Shown here in pieces: positions 46,948 through 57,088 of a stretch of 64,000 nucleotides of DNA. This DNA is from WTFY01 sp026713925. GTDB lineage: Bacteria; Pseudomonadota; Gammaproteobacteria; UBA4575. The stretch covers positions 1,550,001 through 1,614,000 of the forward strand of contig OY759361.1 in the NCBI GenBank assembly GCA_963662355.1, written 5' to 3'. A program made the translations under genes and the position numbers. The first letter of the stretch is position 1. The number at the start of each line of letters is the position of its first letter. The notes beneath the pieces were generated by a model, which worked only from the letters and a program-made list of their open reading frames with translations, did not search any database and was not told the DNA's origin.

Positions 46948-47907
46948 ATGGAATTCGCGTATATATTTCCTGGACAGGGATCACAGTCAATCGGCATGAT
47001 GGAGAATTTGAGTACACGATATCCGGAAGTCAGACAGACATTTGAACAGGGTTCGGATACCTTGCAACAGGATTTATGGAAGCTGGTCTCATCCGGACCT
47101 GAATCAGAACTCAACCTTACTGAAATTACGCAGCCTGTCATGCTGTGCGCTTGCGTGGCAGTGTACAGGATATTTCATGCTCACTTTTCTGACACACCAC
47201 TGCTGACAGCAGGTCACAGCTTTGGAGAGTATTCGGCTCTTACCTGTGCAGGAGCATTGAAGTTTGAAGCAGCTCTTTTTCTTGCAAGGTACCGGGGACA
47301 TGTCATGCAGCAGGCAGTTCCTGAGGGACAGGGCGCAATGGCAGCAGTCTTGGGCTTGGAAGCACGTGTTCTTGATGAACTGTGCAAACAGTCCTCGCAG
47401 GAACGGGAAATCGTGGAGGCGGTAAACTTTAATGCACCCGGGCAGACGGTCGTTGCGGGTAGCCAAGGTGCTGTTTCCAGGGTGTTGGAAGCCGCAAGGC
47501 AGGCCGGGGCCAAACGATCTGTTTTGTTGCCATTGAGTGTCCCGTCCCACAGTACATTGATGAAACCAGCGGCGGAGAAACTGCGTACGTATCTGCATAG
47601 TGTTGCAGTAACCCCACCCAGGGTCGCGGTAGTTCAAAATGCTGATGTCCAGGTGTGCGACAGTGAAGCCGATATCAAGGATGCCTTGTGTCGACAGCTG
47701 TTCAGCCCGGTGCGTTGGGTCGAAACTGTCGAGTATATGATCGCAAAAGGGGTCAAGGCACTGGTTGAGTTGGGTCCCGGTAAGGTGCTAACCAGCTTCA
47801 GCAAGCGTATCGACCGGACCGTGCCGAGCTATTGCATAAGTGATCTCAAAAGCCTGGACCAGACTCTGGAGCAGTTGAATGCGATGAGCACCATGGAACT
47901 CGCATGA
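46948..47907 (+). CDS. fabD: Malonyl-CoA-ACP transacylase
   Basis: The 319-residue enzyme loads malonate onto acyl carrier protein. The nucleophile lies in GHSFGEYSAL, with FIFPGQGSQ-like YIFPGQGSQSIGMM at the N-terminus and the catalytic His in SVPSHSTLM. It overlaps fabG (ATGA), so fabD-fabG-acpP-fabF form one fatty acid synthesis group. plsX and fabH, often upstream, are not here. Confidence 0.95.
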   Translation: MEFAYIFPGQGSQSIGMMENLSTRYPEVRQTFEQGSDTLQQDLWKLVSSGPESELNLTEITQPVMLCACVAVYRIFHAHFSDTPLLTAGHSFGEYSALTCAGALKFEAALFLARYRGHVMQQAVPEGQGAMAAVLGLEARVLDELCKQSSQEREIVEAVNFNAPGQTVVAGSQGAVSRVLEAARQAGAKRSVLLPLSVPSHSTLMKPAAEKLRTYLHSVAVTPPRVAVVQNADVQVCDSEADIKDALCRQLFSPVRWVETVEYMIAKGVKALVELGPGKVLTSFSKRIDRTVPSYCISDLKSLDQTLEQLNAMSTMELA

Positions 47908-48641
47908 GCCGCCAGGTCGCACTGGTTACTGGTGCTAGCCGCGGAATTGGCAAGGCCATCCTGCATGCGTTGGGAGCACAGGGATTTGAGGCAGTGGGAA
48001 CTGCAACCACGGAGGAGGGTGCCGATAGAATTGATACCGGACTGGCAAAAGCGAATCTGAACGGCAAGGGACTGAAACTTGATGTGACGCAGACAGAATC
48101 AGTCACTGCCTTGCTTGAGGAAATCAGAAGTCGCTTCTCAGCACCATACATACTCGTCAACAATGCTGCAGTCACCCAAGATAATTTGCTGGTACGGATG
48201 AAGGAGCAAGAGTGGCACACCGTCATTGATACTAATCTGTCCTCGGTTTACCGGCTTACGCGCGCCTGTCTGCGGGACATGATGAAAAAACGCAGTGGGA
48301 GAATCGTCAATATTACCTCTGTCACGGCATTATCCGGGAACTTGGGTCAAGCCAATTATGTAGCAGCCAAGGCTGGGGTAATCGGCTTTACCAAATGCCT
48401 TGCCTTGGAAGTAGCCTCCCGTGGGATCACAGTAAACGCTGTAGCACCAGGATTTATCGATACGGACATGACCGCAAAACTCGGTGAGGCTCAGCGCACA
48501 AACCTGGTCGAAAAGATTCCCCTCGGCCAAATGGGAAGCGTACAGGATGTTGCTCACGCTGTGAGTTTTCTGGTTTCTTCCGGTGCCCGGTACATCACGG
48601 GTGAGACGATTCATGTAAACGGCGGTTTATACATGTCCTAA
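47904..48641 (+). CDS. fabG: 3-oxoacyl-ACP reductase
   Basis: The 245-residue short-chain dehydrogenase has the NADPH motif TGASRGIG, NNAA, the Ser in NITSVT and the YVAAK active site, and ends GETIHVNGGLYMS. It reduces 3-oxoacyl-ACP. Its start overlaps the fabD stop by 4 bp. The AT-rich 205 bp after it precede acpP and may hold a separate acpP promoter, as acpP needs higher output. Confidence 0.96.
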   Translation: MSRQVALVTGASRGIGKAILHALGAQGFEAVGTATTEEGADRIDTGLAKANLNGKGLKLDVTQTESVTALLEEIRSRFSAPYILVNNAAVTQDNLLVRMKEQEWHTVIDTNLSSVYRLTRACLRDMMKKRSGRIVNITSVTALSGNLGQANYVAAKAGVIGFTKCLALEVASRGITVNAVAPGFIDTDMTAKLGEAQRTNLVEKIPLGQMGSVQDVAHAVSFLVSSGARYITGETIHVNGGLYMS

Positions 48642-48846
48642 AAATATGGCCATAGTTATACAATTTATTAAAATAATTCTTTAAGTAATTAAATTTTATA
48701 TGAATATATTTTTTATGACTTCATGCATGGATGGGAAGGCTGGCTCAATGCGTGTTAACAATGGCGTGGAGATATTCTTTTCAATACAATATCCGTCTCT
48801 TGGCCGGACTAAGCCTGTAAATATTTTGTAAAGAGGAAGCAACCGT

Positions 48847-49080
48847 ATGAGTAACATTGAAGAAAGAGTTCGGAAGATTATTGTCGAACAGTTAGGTGTG
48901 GGCGAAAATGAGGTTTCTGATGACGCATCATTTGTAGATGATCTGGGTGCGGACTCTTTGGATACAGTTGAACTGGTAATGGCTCTGGAAGAGGAATTTG
49001 AATGCGAGATCCCCGATGAAGAAGCAGAGAAAATAACTACTGTGAAACAGGCTATCGACTACGTCAATTTGCATCAATAG
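48847..49080 (+). CDS. acpP: Acyl carrier protein
   Basis: The 77-residue acidic protein has the phosphopantetheine serine in GADSLDTVEL and the usual four-helix sequence. It carries growing acyl chains for fatty acid and lipid A synthesis. AGAGGAAG lies 8 or so bases before the ATG. The upstream gap contains a TACAAT at 48785-48790 that could be a -10 box of its own promoter. Confidence 0.97.
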   Translation: MSNIEERVRKIIVEQLGVGENEVSDDASFVDDLGADSLDTVELVMALEEEFECEIPDEEAEKITTVKQAIDYVNLHQ

Positions 49081-49153
49081 TCTCAGCGCATAATGAGCAG
49101 CGCAGGCAAGCATGGGCTACTCCGTTTTCGGCCCAACCTTTTAAGATAAGAAT

Positions 49154-50398
49154 ATGGTAACTCGGCGGCGTATAGCAGTGACCGGGCTGGGGATAGTCTC
49201 GCCAGTCGGTTCAACGACAGACAGGGCATGGGAAAACATTGTTGCGGGTCAAAGCGGAATTTCCAGAATCGATTGCTTTGATGCCAGTGCATTTGCCGTG
49301 CAAATTGCAGGACAAGCCAGGGACTTCAGTGCTGATGACTACCTGTCCAAGAAGGAACAGCGCAAGATGGACCCGTTCATTCACTATGGAATTGGTGCAG
49401 GGGTCCAGGCAGTCAAGGATTCTGGTTTTGAAGTTACAGAAGAGAATGCGGATCGAGTGGGAGTTGCGATTGGCAGCGGTATAGGCGGGTTGCCAGGAAT
49501 TGAGAAAAGTAATGAAGCCTATCTGAAATCTGGTCCCAGGAAGGTTTCACCGTTTTTTGTGCCCAGCAATATCATCAACATGGTCTCGGGGAACTTGTCC
49601 ATTATGCTGGGCTACCGGGGCCCGAATATCTCAATAGTTTCAGCCTGTTCAACTGGCACCCACAATATTGGCGATGCTGCCAGAATGATTGCTTATGGCG
49701 ATGCCGATATTATGGTAGCCGGGGGCGCAGAGATGGCTACCTGTCCACTGGGAATCGGGGGATTTGCTGCAGCCAGGGCACTGTGTTCTTCACATAATGA
49801 TGATCCCGAAACAGCCAGTCGTCCATTCGATCTGGACCGTGATGGCTTTGTACTAGGGGACGGGGCAGGGGTGCTGATGCTAGAGGAGTTCGAGCATGCT
49901 AAGTCACGTTCTGCGAGAATATACTGCGAGTTGGTTGGGTATGGGATGAACAGCGATGCCTACCACATGACCTCTCCCGCGAAAGGTGGTCTCGGTGCAA
50001 CGAAATGCATGCTGAATGCCTTGAAAGATGCCAAGCTTGAAACCACAGACGTGGATTACATTAATGCCCACGGAACTTCTACTCCTGCTGGAGATCTCGC
50101 TGAAACCGATGCGATTAAATTTGCGTTTGGCGATCATGCCCGACAGCTTGCCGTCAGTTCTACTAAATCCATGACAGGACACCTGCTGGGAGCAGCAGGG
50201 GGGGTTGAAGCCTTGTTTAGTGTTTTGGCTGTGTACCATGGAATTCTGCCTCCTACAATCAACTATGACACACCGGATCCTGAATGCGATCTGGATTATG
50301 TGCCAAATGAAGCGCGCAGCAGGCAGGTAAATGTGGCTATATCCAATTCATTTGGTTTCGGTGGGACCAATGCAACCGTTGTTTTTAAAAAGGTCTGA
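49154..50398 (+). CDS. fabF: 3-oxoacyl-ACP synthase II
   Basis: The 414-residue condensing enzyme shows the Cys-His-His triad in SACSTGTHNIG, NAHGTSTPAGD and KSMTGHLLGAAGG. It elongates acyl-ACP with malonyl-ACP. It follows acpP by 73 bp and is followed by pabC after 55 bp, the common acpP-fabF-pabC-mltG-tmk-holB order. Confidence 0.96.
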   Translation: MVTRRRIAVTGLGIVSPVGSTTDRAWENIVAGQSGISRIDCFDASAFAVQIAGQARDFSADDYLSKKEQRKMDPFIHYGIGAGVQAVKDSGFEVTEENADRVGVAIGSGIGGLPGIEKSNEAYLKSGPRKVSPFFVPSNIINMVSGNLSIMLGYRGPNISIVSACSTGTHNIGDAARMIAYGDADIMVAGGAEMATCPLGIGGFAAARALCSSHNDDPETASRPFDLDRDGFVLGDGAGVLMLEEFEHAKSRSARIYCELVGYGMNSDAYHMTSPAKGGLGATKCMLNALKDAKLETTDVDYINAHGTSTPAGDLAETDAIKFAFGDHARQLAVSSTKSMTGHLLGAAGGVEALFSVLAVYHGILPPTINYDTPDPECDLDYVPNEARSRQVNVAISNSFGFGGTNATVVFKKV

Positions 50399-50453
50399 TG
50401 CCCGGGGTTTCCAGGGGCGCATTGGATCGCAGCAGCTTGAATGATTCTATGCC

Positions 50454-51275
50454 ATGTGTCCGGACGTGCAGACACCTGCAATCTTGGTTAACGGACAGGC
50501 AAGTGAGTATATTTCAAGCCTGGACCGAGGCCTGCTTTACGGAGATGGCTTGTTTGAAACTATAGCAGTCAGGCAGGGCCAGCCGCAGTTCTGGGATGAA
50601 CATCTTGAACGCTTGAAGCAGGGGTGCAGGGTGCTGGGCCTGGCAAGTCCGGACTGCATGCTGTTAAGCAGGGAAGTCGCCCAGCTGATCAATGCCGACA
50701 AGCAATGCGTCATCAAGGTAATCATCACGCGTGGTGTGGGTGAAAGAGGGTATAGGCCCGGTCATCAGTCACCGACCCGGATTGTGCAGAAATTCCCTTG
50801 GCCAGACTTTCCAGCCGGCTTTACAGACCCTGGTATTGACGTAACCCTGTGTAATTTCCGTTTATCACTGCAGTCCAGGCTTGCACAGATCAAGCATCTC
50901 AACCGTCTAGAACAGGTGCTTGCTCGCAGCGAATGGGATAATGAATACCAAGAGGGACTGGTTTGTGATACCCAGGATCATATCATTGAGGCCACTGCCA
51001 GCAATGTATTCTTCGAGAAAGGTGACGAGCTTATTACCCCGGATCTGAAAAGGTGTGGGGTTGCCGGAATATTGCGCCGACAAGTTATTAACTACTGCTA
51101 TCATCATGATATCGAGCTTACGATTAGGGATTTTAGCCTGAAGGAAGTATCTGGTATTGAGGCGATGTTTGTATGTAACAGTATTGCGGGGATCTGGCCT
51201 GTAAAGCGATTCGACACAACACTGTTTTCCAGGTCTGCCATGACGGATAGACTGATGTCAGTCTTTAATAACTGA
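50454..51275 (+). CDS. pabC: Aminodeoxychorismate lyase
   Basis: The 273-residue class IV PLP enzyme makes 4-aminobenzoate for folate. It has LDRGLLYGDGLFET near the N-terminus, the PLP lysine in AQIKHLNRLEQVLAR and EATASNVFF. Branched-chain or D-amino acid transaminases share this fold, but the position between fabF and mltG supports PabC. The mltG gene overlaps its stop by one base (TGATG). Confidence 0.92.
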   Translation: MCPDVQTPAILVNGQASEYISSLDRGLLYGDGLFETIAVRQGQPQFWDEHLERLKQGCRVLGLASPDCMLLSREVAQLINADKQCVIKVIITRGVGERGYRPGHQSPTRIVQKFPWPDFPAGFTDPGIDVTLCNFRLSLQSRLAQIKHLNRLEQVLARSEWDNEYQEGLVCDTQDHIIEATASNVFFEKGDELITPDLKRCGVAGILRRQVINYCYHHDIELTIRDFSLKEVSGIEAMFVCNSIAGIWPVKRFDTTLFSRSAMTDRLMSVFNN

Positions 51276-52306
51276 TGGTCAAGTCCATGCGGACCATCAG
51301 TTCACTCACAGCCATTATATTAATGGCCTTTATCGTCGCAACAGTCTACTTTAAAAACTATGCTGATTCCCCACTATCCGAAAAGTATAGAGATGTGAAT
51401 CTGGTAATTGTTCCAGGCATGAGCTTCAAGGATGTGACCCGGGAGCTTTATGAACATGGCTTGATCGAAGAAAAATGGAACTGGCGAATTTATGCCCGAT
51501 TGAGTGGAACTACACATAAGATCAAGGCTGGGGAATATTCGCTTTCAGCTACCCTGACACCGCATCAACTGCTCAAAAATCTCGTGCGGGGGGATACCAA
51601 ACAGTTTTCCATGACCGTCATCGAGGGGTCAACCTTCAAGCAGCTTTGGGATTCAGTTAAAAAGAATGACAAGATCACACAGACCCTTAGTTCAACTGAT
51701 GAATTGTTAGAAAAACTGAACCTGGAAGATCATAACCCAGAGGGATGGTTTTATCCGGATACCTACCATTTCTCACGAGGAATCACTGATTTGCAGTTTT
51801 TCAGGCATATTCATCAGCATATGCGCAGGGTGCTGGATGAAGAATGGGCAAACAGAAAAGAGGGACTTCCAGTTCACTCGCCTAAAGAGGCCCTGGTACT
51901 GGCTTCCATTATAGAAAAGGAAACCAGTGCTGATCATGAACGTGTGATGGTAGCTGCAGTTTTTTCCAACCGCTTGGCGCGTGGCATGCGTCTGCAGGCG
52001 GATCCGACGGTGATCTATGGTATGGGGGAGGCATTTGACGGGAATATCAGCCGCAAGGACCTGGGAAAGGACACACCGTATAACACCTATGTCCACAAGG
52101 GTTTGCCTCCTACGCCGATCGCATTGCCAGGCCGCGCATCTATTGCTGCCGCATTGAATCCGGCTGATAATGAAATGGTCTACTTTGTCTCCAAACGTGA
52201 CGGTACGCATCATTTTTCTTCAACCTATAAGGAACATCGCGCCGCAGTAATCAAATATCAGCTCAAGGGCTGCAAGGATTGTTATGGAGCAGGCAGCGGG
52301 AGCTGA
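51275..52306 (+). CDS. mltG: Endolytic murein transglycosylase MltG
   Basis: The 343-residue protein has one N-terminal membrane helix, a LysM-like region and a YceG catalytic domain with ASIIEKETS (catalytic Glu), VFSNRLARGMRLQADPTVIYG and NTYVHKGLPPTPI. It cuts nascent glycan strands in the periplasm and helps set chain length. It is coupled to pabC and precedes tmk. Confidence 0.95.
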   Translation: MVKSMRTISSLTAIILMAFIVATVYFKNYADSPLSEKYRDVNLVIVPGMSFKDVTRELYEHGLIEEKWNWRIYARLSGTTHKIKAGEYSLSATLTPHQLLKNLVRGDTKQFSMTVIEGSTFKQLWDSVKKNDKITQTLSSTDELLEKLNLEDHNPEGWFYPDTYHFSRGITDLQFFRHIHQHMRRVLDEEWANRKEGLPVHSPKEALVLASIIEKETSADHERVMVAAVFSNRLARGMRLQADPTVIYGMGEAFDGNISRKDLGKDTPYNTYVHKGLPPTPIALPGRASIAAALNPADNEMVYFVSKRDGTHHFSSTYKEHRAAVIKYQLKGCKDCYGAGSGS

Positions 52307-52321
52307 TTGGCAGGCCACCTT

Positions 52322-52993
52322 ATGATGAGCGGCGCTGCAAAAAATCTTCAGGGTAAATTCATTACTTTCGAGGGCACGGAAGGCACAGGAAAGTCTACCC
52401 AAATCCAGTTATTGCAAGAGTACCTGCGCTCACAAAGTGTCAAGGCAGTTGTTACCCGTGAGCCAGGCGGCACCAAGGTGGGGGAGCAGGTGAGAAGTCT
52501 GCTGCTGGAGTCCACTGCAGTGCCTGTTGATTCTGGCACAGAACTTTTATTGATGTTTGCGGCCCGAGCCCAGCACCTCGAAGAAGTGATCTATCCGGCA
52601 CTGGAGGAGGGTAAATGGGTGTTGTGCGACCGGTTTACAGATGCCAGCTATGCCTATCAGGGCGGAGGACGAGGGATTGCTGATTCTGAAATTCACAAAA
52701 TTGAATCTGTAGTACATGAGAATCTGAAGCCAGACTTGACTATTTTGCTTACATGTACGTTGAGGACAGCGATGCAGCGTGTAAGCAAGCGGGGTGATAA
52801 AGACCGCTTTGAAAGGGAGCCTGCAAGATTTTTCGAACGTGTGCAGGATGCCTATTTGAGGCTGGCTGAGAAATACCCTGGCCGCTTTGAAGTGATTGAT
52901 GCGGAGCAGGGGGTTGAGGAAGTCGCGTCCATGATCGAACATGTTGTCAAGACCAGATTTTTGCTGCAAGAACCGGGCAGGATGCTTCCATGA
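52322..52993 (+). CDS. tmk: Thymidylate kinase
   Basis: The kinase of about 223 residues phosphorylates dTMP to dTDP. It has the P-loop FEGTEGTGKSTQ, TREPGGTKVGE and the lid/LID-type DRFTDASYAYQGGGRG segment. An ATG at 52322 is chosen over an upstream TTG. An ATG three bases later is equally possible. The holB start overlaps its stop (ATGA). Confidence 0.94.
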   Translation: MMSGAAKNLQGKFITFEGTEGTGKSTQIQLLQEYLRSQSVKAVVTREPGGTKVGEQVRSLLLESTAVPVDSGTELLLMFAARAQHLEEVIYPALEEGKWVLCDRFTDASYAYQGGGRGIADSEIHKIESVVHENLKPDLTILLTCTLRTAMQRVSKRGDKDRFEREPARFFERVQDAYLRLAEKYPGRFEVIDAEQGVEEVASMIEHVVKTRFLLQEPGRMLP

Positions 52994-53988
52994 TTTTTCC
53001 TTGGCAAAAAGACTCTTGGCAAAAGTATGTAGAGTATTTGAGGTGCAAGAGATTGATCCATGCCATTCTTGTATCTGGCCCCCCTGCGATTGGCAAGATG
53101 GAGTTCTGCCTGTCTTATATACAGCGGATGAATTGTTTGGCCCCGGTAGCTCACCAGCTTCCATGCGGGGTTTGCGAGAGCTGCCATTTAATCAGTGTGG
53201 GAACTCATCCGGATGTACGCCTGGTCAACGTGGACAAAGGCGAGGGGGCCGAGAGGTTCGAGCAGATCAAAGTGGATGATATACGCAAGGTTAGCCAGTT
53301 CATGTCATTGAGTTGTCAGTATGGCAGGTACAAGACTGTCTGTATTAATCAGGCAGACAGGATGAATATCAATGCTGCGAATGCACTATTGAAAACTTTG
53401 GAAGAACCGCCTTCCGGTTCTGTCCTGTTTCTTGTCAGTGATCGTGCTGACTGTCTGCCTGCAACAGTAAAAAGCCGTTGCCAGATATGGAACTTTGCTG
53501 TGCCAGATTCCGAACTTGCATTGCAATGGTTGCAGGAGAAGGCAGACAACCCGTCGTGGCAGAGTTTGCTGGCAGCTTCTGGAGGCCGGCCATTGCTTGC
53601 CTGGGAGTTACATAACAGCGGCTTGGGTGACATGCGCACTGCGTTTTTTGATCACATAAGCAAATTTGTCAAAGGTCAGGAGTCTGTCACTGAAGTTTCG
53701 AGAAGATTTCAAAATGAAAGCACGGAAAAAGTTGTAAGCTGGCTACAGTCATGGTGCGGGGATTTAATCCGTTATCGCTTTAATAAAAGCTCTAACACCT
53801 TTGAGAATATGGATATGATTAAATGCCTTCGTGACATAGCTGGACAAATGGACCTGCAGGCCATGCTGGACTGCATGGAACGGCTTGCAGAAGCCCGGCG
53901 CATTGCCAGAGCTCCTCTGAATCGACGCCTGCTGATTGAAGATATGTTGATTCAGTGTCGACGGGCTCTGCGAAGCCCGGTTCATTGA
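52990..53988 (+). CDS. holB: DNA polymerase III delta' subunit
   Basis: The 332-residue clamp-loader subunit starts IFPWQKDSW, as HolB does, and has a degenerate nucleotide site (SGPPAIGKMEFCL). A zinc module has cysteines in NCLAP and CGVCESC, and NAANALLKTLEEPP is the SRC-type region near SRCQIW. It works with HolA and DnaX to load the sliding clamp. It overlaps tmk by 4 bp. No pilZ or tatD gene follows. Instead a 165-bp gap leads to sucA. Confidence 0.93.
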   Translation: MIFPWQKDSWQKYVEYLRCKRLIHAILVSGPPAIGKMEFCLSYIQRMNCLAPVAHQLPCGVCESCHLISVGTHPDVRLVNVDKGEGAERFEQIKVDDIRKVSQFMSLSCQYGRYKTVCINQADRMNINAANALLKTLEEPPSGSVLFLVSDRADCLPATVKSRCQIWNFAVPDSELALQWLQEKADNPSWQSLLAASGGRPLLAWELHNSGLGDMRTAFFDHISKFVKGQESVTEVSRRFQNESTEKVVSWLQSWCGDLIRYRFNKSSNTFENMDMIKCLRDIAGQMDLQAMLDCMERLAEARRIARAPLNRRLLIEDMLIQCRRALRSPVH

Positions 53989-54115
53989 GATTGGAAGCTC
54001 AACTGTCACGCCTGCGCATTTCCGCCTGGTTCCCAAGAGTACATTACCTGTCAAGAGGCAGATGTGCCCATCTCATATAGCTCATTATTGTATGATGTCA
54101 GGTACTGTTCTTTTA

Positions 54116-54121
54116 TATAAT
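54116..54121 (+). promoter_or_regulatory. Candidate -10 box upstream of sucA
   Basis: A perfect TATAAT lies 32 bp before the sucA ATG in the short gap after holB. No good -35 element is found at 16-18 bp spacing, so assignment rests on the -10 match and on the position ahead of a new operon. Confidence 0.3.
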
Positions 54122-54153
54122 GTACTGGAAGCACACTGATTACTCTCGGGTCA

Positions 54154-57054
54154 ATGGATAAAAGCAAGCTTTATTTATCGGGTGGTGAGCAGATTAACAG
54201 CGCTAGTGTTTCGTACATCGAATCCCTTTACGAAGAGTATTTGAGCAGCCCAGAGTCGGTTCCTGTCTACTGGCAAAAGGTTTTCGGGGGAACACCTGAA
54301 ACAAAATCCCGCGGTTCTCAAACACCTGCACCCTCGCATGGACATGAGGCCGACACGGCAATCAAGTCAACTTTCCAGGCTGCTGACCGGGATCCTGACG
54401 AAATGCTGCGACTGATTGATGCTGTTGAACGGATGACTGAACAACGCGATCAGTTGAATCAGAAACAGGTCAGTGTGATTCGGCTGATAAGTGCATATCG
54501 GTACCTGGGTCATCGGCAGGCCGACATCAATCCGTTGAACCTGACAGCGCGCCCTGATATTCCCGAACTTAATCCCGAGTATCACGGATTGAGCCGCACG
54601 GACATGGATACAGTTTTTGAAACGGGTGGGATTGCAGGTATTAAGCTTGCCTCGTTAAGAGAGATCCTGAGCATGCTGTCAGTGACGTATTGCGGTACGA
54701 TAGGCTCTGAGTTCAAACACATCACATCCCTTGAGCAAAAGGAATGGATACAGCAGCGTCTCGAACAGTTTTGTTTTTCCCCTGATCTGTCAGATAAGCG
54801 CAAGAGAAGAATTCTAGAAATTCTGATTGCAGCGAAATCCCTGGAAGTATACCTGCATAAAAAATACGTTGGTCAAAAGCGCTTCTCTCTAGAAGGCGGA
54901 CTCAGTTTTATTCCTATCCTGGACGAGGTAATAAAACATTCTGGACGTCACCATGTTAAAGAAGTAATTCTGGGCATGGCACATCGTGGACGAATCAATG
55001 TACTTGTAAACATTCTGGGAAAGAGTCCGGAAGAACTGTTTCAGGAATTTGAAGACAAGCTTGATCCGACACATGGTTCAGGGGATGTAAAGTATCACAA
55101 GGGCTTTTCATCGGATCTTGCCACCCCGCACGGGCCTGTTCATACGGTGCTTGCCTTTAACCCTTCACACTTGGAAGCGATCAACCCGGTAGTGGCGGGT
55201 TCGGTACGTGCTCGACAGGAGCGTCGGGGAGACCTGAAACGTCATCAGGTGATTCCAGTGCTGATTCATGGTGATGCTGCATTTGCTGGACAGGGGGTAG
55301 TGATGGAGACGCTGAACCTTTCCAAGACACGTGGCTATTCCACTGGTGGAACCATTCATGTGGTGGTAAACAATCAGATCGGGTTTACGACCAGCGACCC
55401 GCTTGATTCCAGGTCCACACTGTATTGCACTGATGTTGCGAAGGTTGTGCAGGCTCCCATATTTCATGTAAATGGTGATGATCCGGAAGCCGCAGTGTAT
55501 GCGGCCAAGCTTGCAGTTGATTTTCGTATGGAATTCAATTGTGATGTAGTTATCGACATGGTCTGCTACCGACAGCATGGGCACAACGAAGCAGATGAGC
55601 CCTCTGTTACTCAACCGCTCATGTACCAGAGTATTCACAACCAGGATGGAGTGACCAAGCTCTATGCAAAACAGCTGGTACAAAATAAAACAATCTCCCC
55701 TTCCAGAGTCAAGGCACTAGAAACTAAATACCTGAACAAGCTGCAAAAAGGCGAACGGGTTTGCGGGCCGATTTCCGACGAGGTGGACAGGGATCATGTG
55801 GTCAGCTACAAACCCTATATAGGTACCCGTTGGCGCGAAGAATCCAACACAGGGATCAGTGAAGAGAGAATCAGGTTTCTCACGCAAAGAATTACCAATG
55901 TACCTGAAGGTTTTGCGTTACACCGCATTGTTCAAAAAATCGTCAAGTCACGTGAACAGATGGGAAACGGCAAGTTGCCAGCGGACTGGGGATTTGGAGA
56001 AACCCTTGCTTATGCTTCCCTTCTAGAAGATGGTTTTGCGGTGCGTTTGTCCGGGCAGGACTGTGTCCGGGGTACCTTTTTTCATCGACACGCTGGATTT
56101 GTTGACCAGGTTACAGGTAGGGTTCACATCCCTTTGCAGCATATTGCAGAAGACCAGCCACAATTCCTGCCTATCAACTCCCTGCTTTCTGAAGAGGCAG
56201 TGCTCGGATATGAAGTAGGATACAGCACGGCAGAACCACGGAGCCTGGTAATCTGGGAAGCACAGTTTGGAGATTTTGCCAATAATGCTCAGGTCTACGT
56301 AGACCAGTTTCTGAGTTCTTCAGAAGCAAAATGGCAACGCTATTGCGGTCTGGTCATGCTGCTGCCTCATGGGTATGATGGCCAAGGGCCTGAACATTCC
56401 TCTGCAAGGTTGGAACGATATCTGCAGTTGTGTGCAGAAGAAAATCTTCAAGTATGTATGCCGAGTTCGCCTGCCCAGGTATTCCATCTGCTGCGCAGGC
56501 AAATGGTACGTCCTTACCGCAAGCCACTGATAGTCATGACTCCAAAAAACATTTTGCGTGATGTTGATGCATCTTCAAAAATACATGAGTTCAGCAGGGG
56601 GGGATATCAGCTGGTAGTTGATGATATCGATGATCTGAATGTGTCCGATGTCACGAAAATTATATTTTGTGCAGGTAAGCTGTTCTACGACCTGTTACGT
56701 GCACGCCGCAGCCACAAAGCCGCAAATGCTGCTATTGTTCGCATTGAACAGCTGTATCCGTTCCCGCTTGAAGAAGTGAAGCAGATTATCAGCAAATATA
56801 CCGGTGCCCGTGAAATCGTCTGGGCTCAGGAAGAGCCTCGTAACCAAGGGGCATGGTATTACATGCAGTCAAGACGGCATCTAACAGCATGCCTGCGCGA
56901 GAATCAAAAGCTTTATTATGCAGGCAGGCCCTACTCTGCATCTCCTGCAACGGGGTCTTTGCATGTTCATCGCAGGCAGCAACTGGCTTTGGTCAATGAT
57001 GCGCTGGGAGTTACTGACCAAGTTTTCCAGAAGCCATCCTTGAGGGCTGTCTGA
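54154..57054 (+). CDS. sucA: 2-oxoglutarate dehydrogenase E1 component
   Basis: The 966-residue thiamine-diphosphate enzyme decarboxylates 2-oxoglutarate. Visible are the N-terminal YIESLYEEYLSSPESVP segment that binds E2, the MAHRGRINVL and HGDAAFAGQGVVMETLNLS active-site stretches, VVVNNQIGFTTS and the C-terminal RIEQLYPFP. It is the first gene of the sucA-sucB-lpd operon. No sdh or gltA gene is adjacent on the left, unlike E. coli. Confidence 0.96.
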   Translation: MDKSKLYLSGGEQINSASVSYIESLYEEYLSSPESVPVYWQKVFGGTPETKSRGSQTPAPSHGHEADTAIKSTFQAADRDPDEMLRLIDAVERMTEQRDQLNQKQVSVIRLISAYRYLGHRQADINPLNLTARPDIPELNPEYHGLSRTDMDTVFETGGIAGIKLASLREILSMLSVTYCGTIGSEFKHITSLEQKEWIQQRLEQFCFSPDLSDKRKRRILEILIAAKSLEVYLHKKYVGQKRFSLEGGLSFIPILDEVIKHSGRHHVKEVILGMAHRGRINVLVNILGKSPEELFQEFEDKLDPTHGSGDVKYHKGFSSDLATPHGPVHTVLAFNPSHLEAINPVVAGSVRARQERRGDLKRHQVIPVLIHGDAAFAGQGVVMETLNLSKTRGYSTGGTIHVVVNNQIGFTTSDPLDSRSTLYCTDVAKVVQAPIFHVNGDDPEAAVYAAKLAVDFRMEFNCDVVIDMVCYRQHGHNEADEPSVTQPLMYQSIHNQDGVTKLYAKQLVQNKTISPSRVKALETKYLNKLQKGERVCGPISDEVDRDHVVSYKPYIGTRWREESNTGISEERIRFLTQRITNVPEGFALHRIVQKIVKSREQMGNGKLPADWGFGETLAYASLLEDGFAVRLSGQDCVRGTFFHRHAGFVDQVTGRVHIPLQHIAEDQPQFLPINSLLSEEAVLGYEVGYSTAEPRSLVIWEAQFGDFANNAQVYVDQFLSSSEAKWQRYCGLVMLLPHGYDGQGPEHSSARLERYLQLCAEENLQVCMPSSPAQVFHLLRRQMVRPYRKPLIVMTPKNILRDVDASSKIHEFSRGGYQLVVDDIDDLNVSDVTKIIFCAGKLFYDLLRARRSHKAANAAIVRIEQLYPFPLEEVKQIISKYTGAREIVWAQEEPRNQGAWYYMQSRRHLTACLRENQKLYYAGRPYSASPATGSLHVHRRQQLALVNDALGVTDQVFQKPSLRAV

Positions 57055-57088
57055 ATATAATTCGTGTGTGGATAATTGAGGTGGCAGC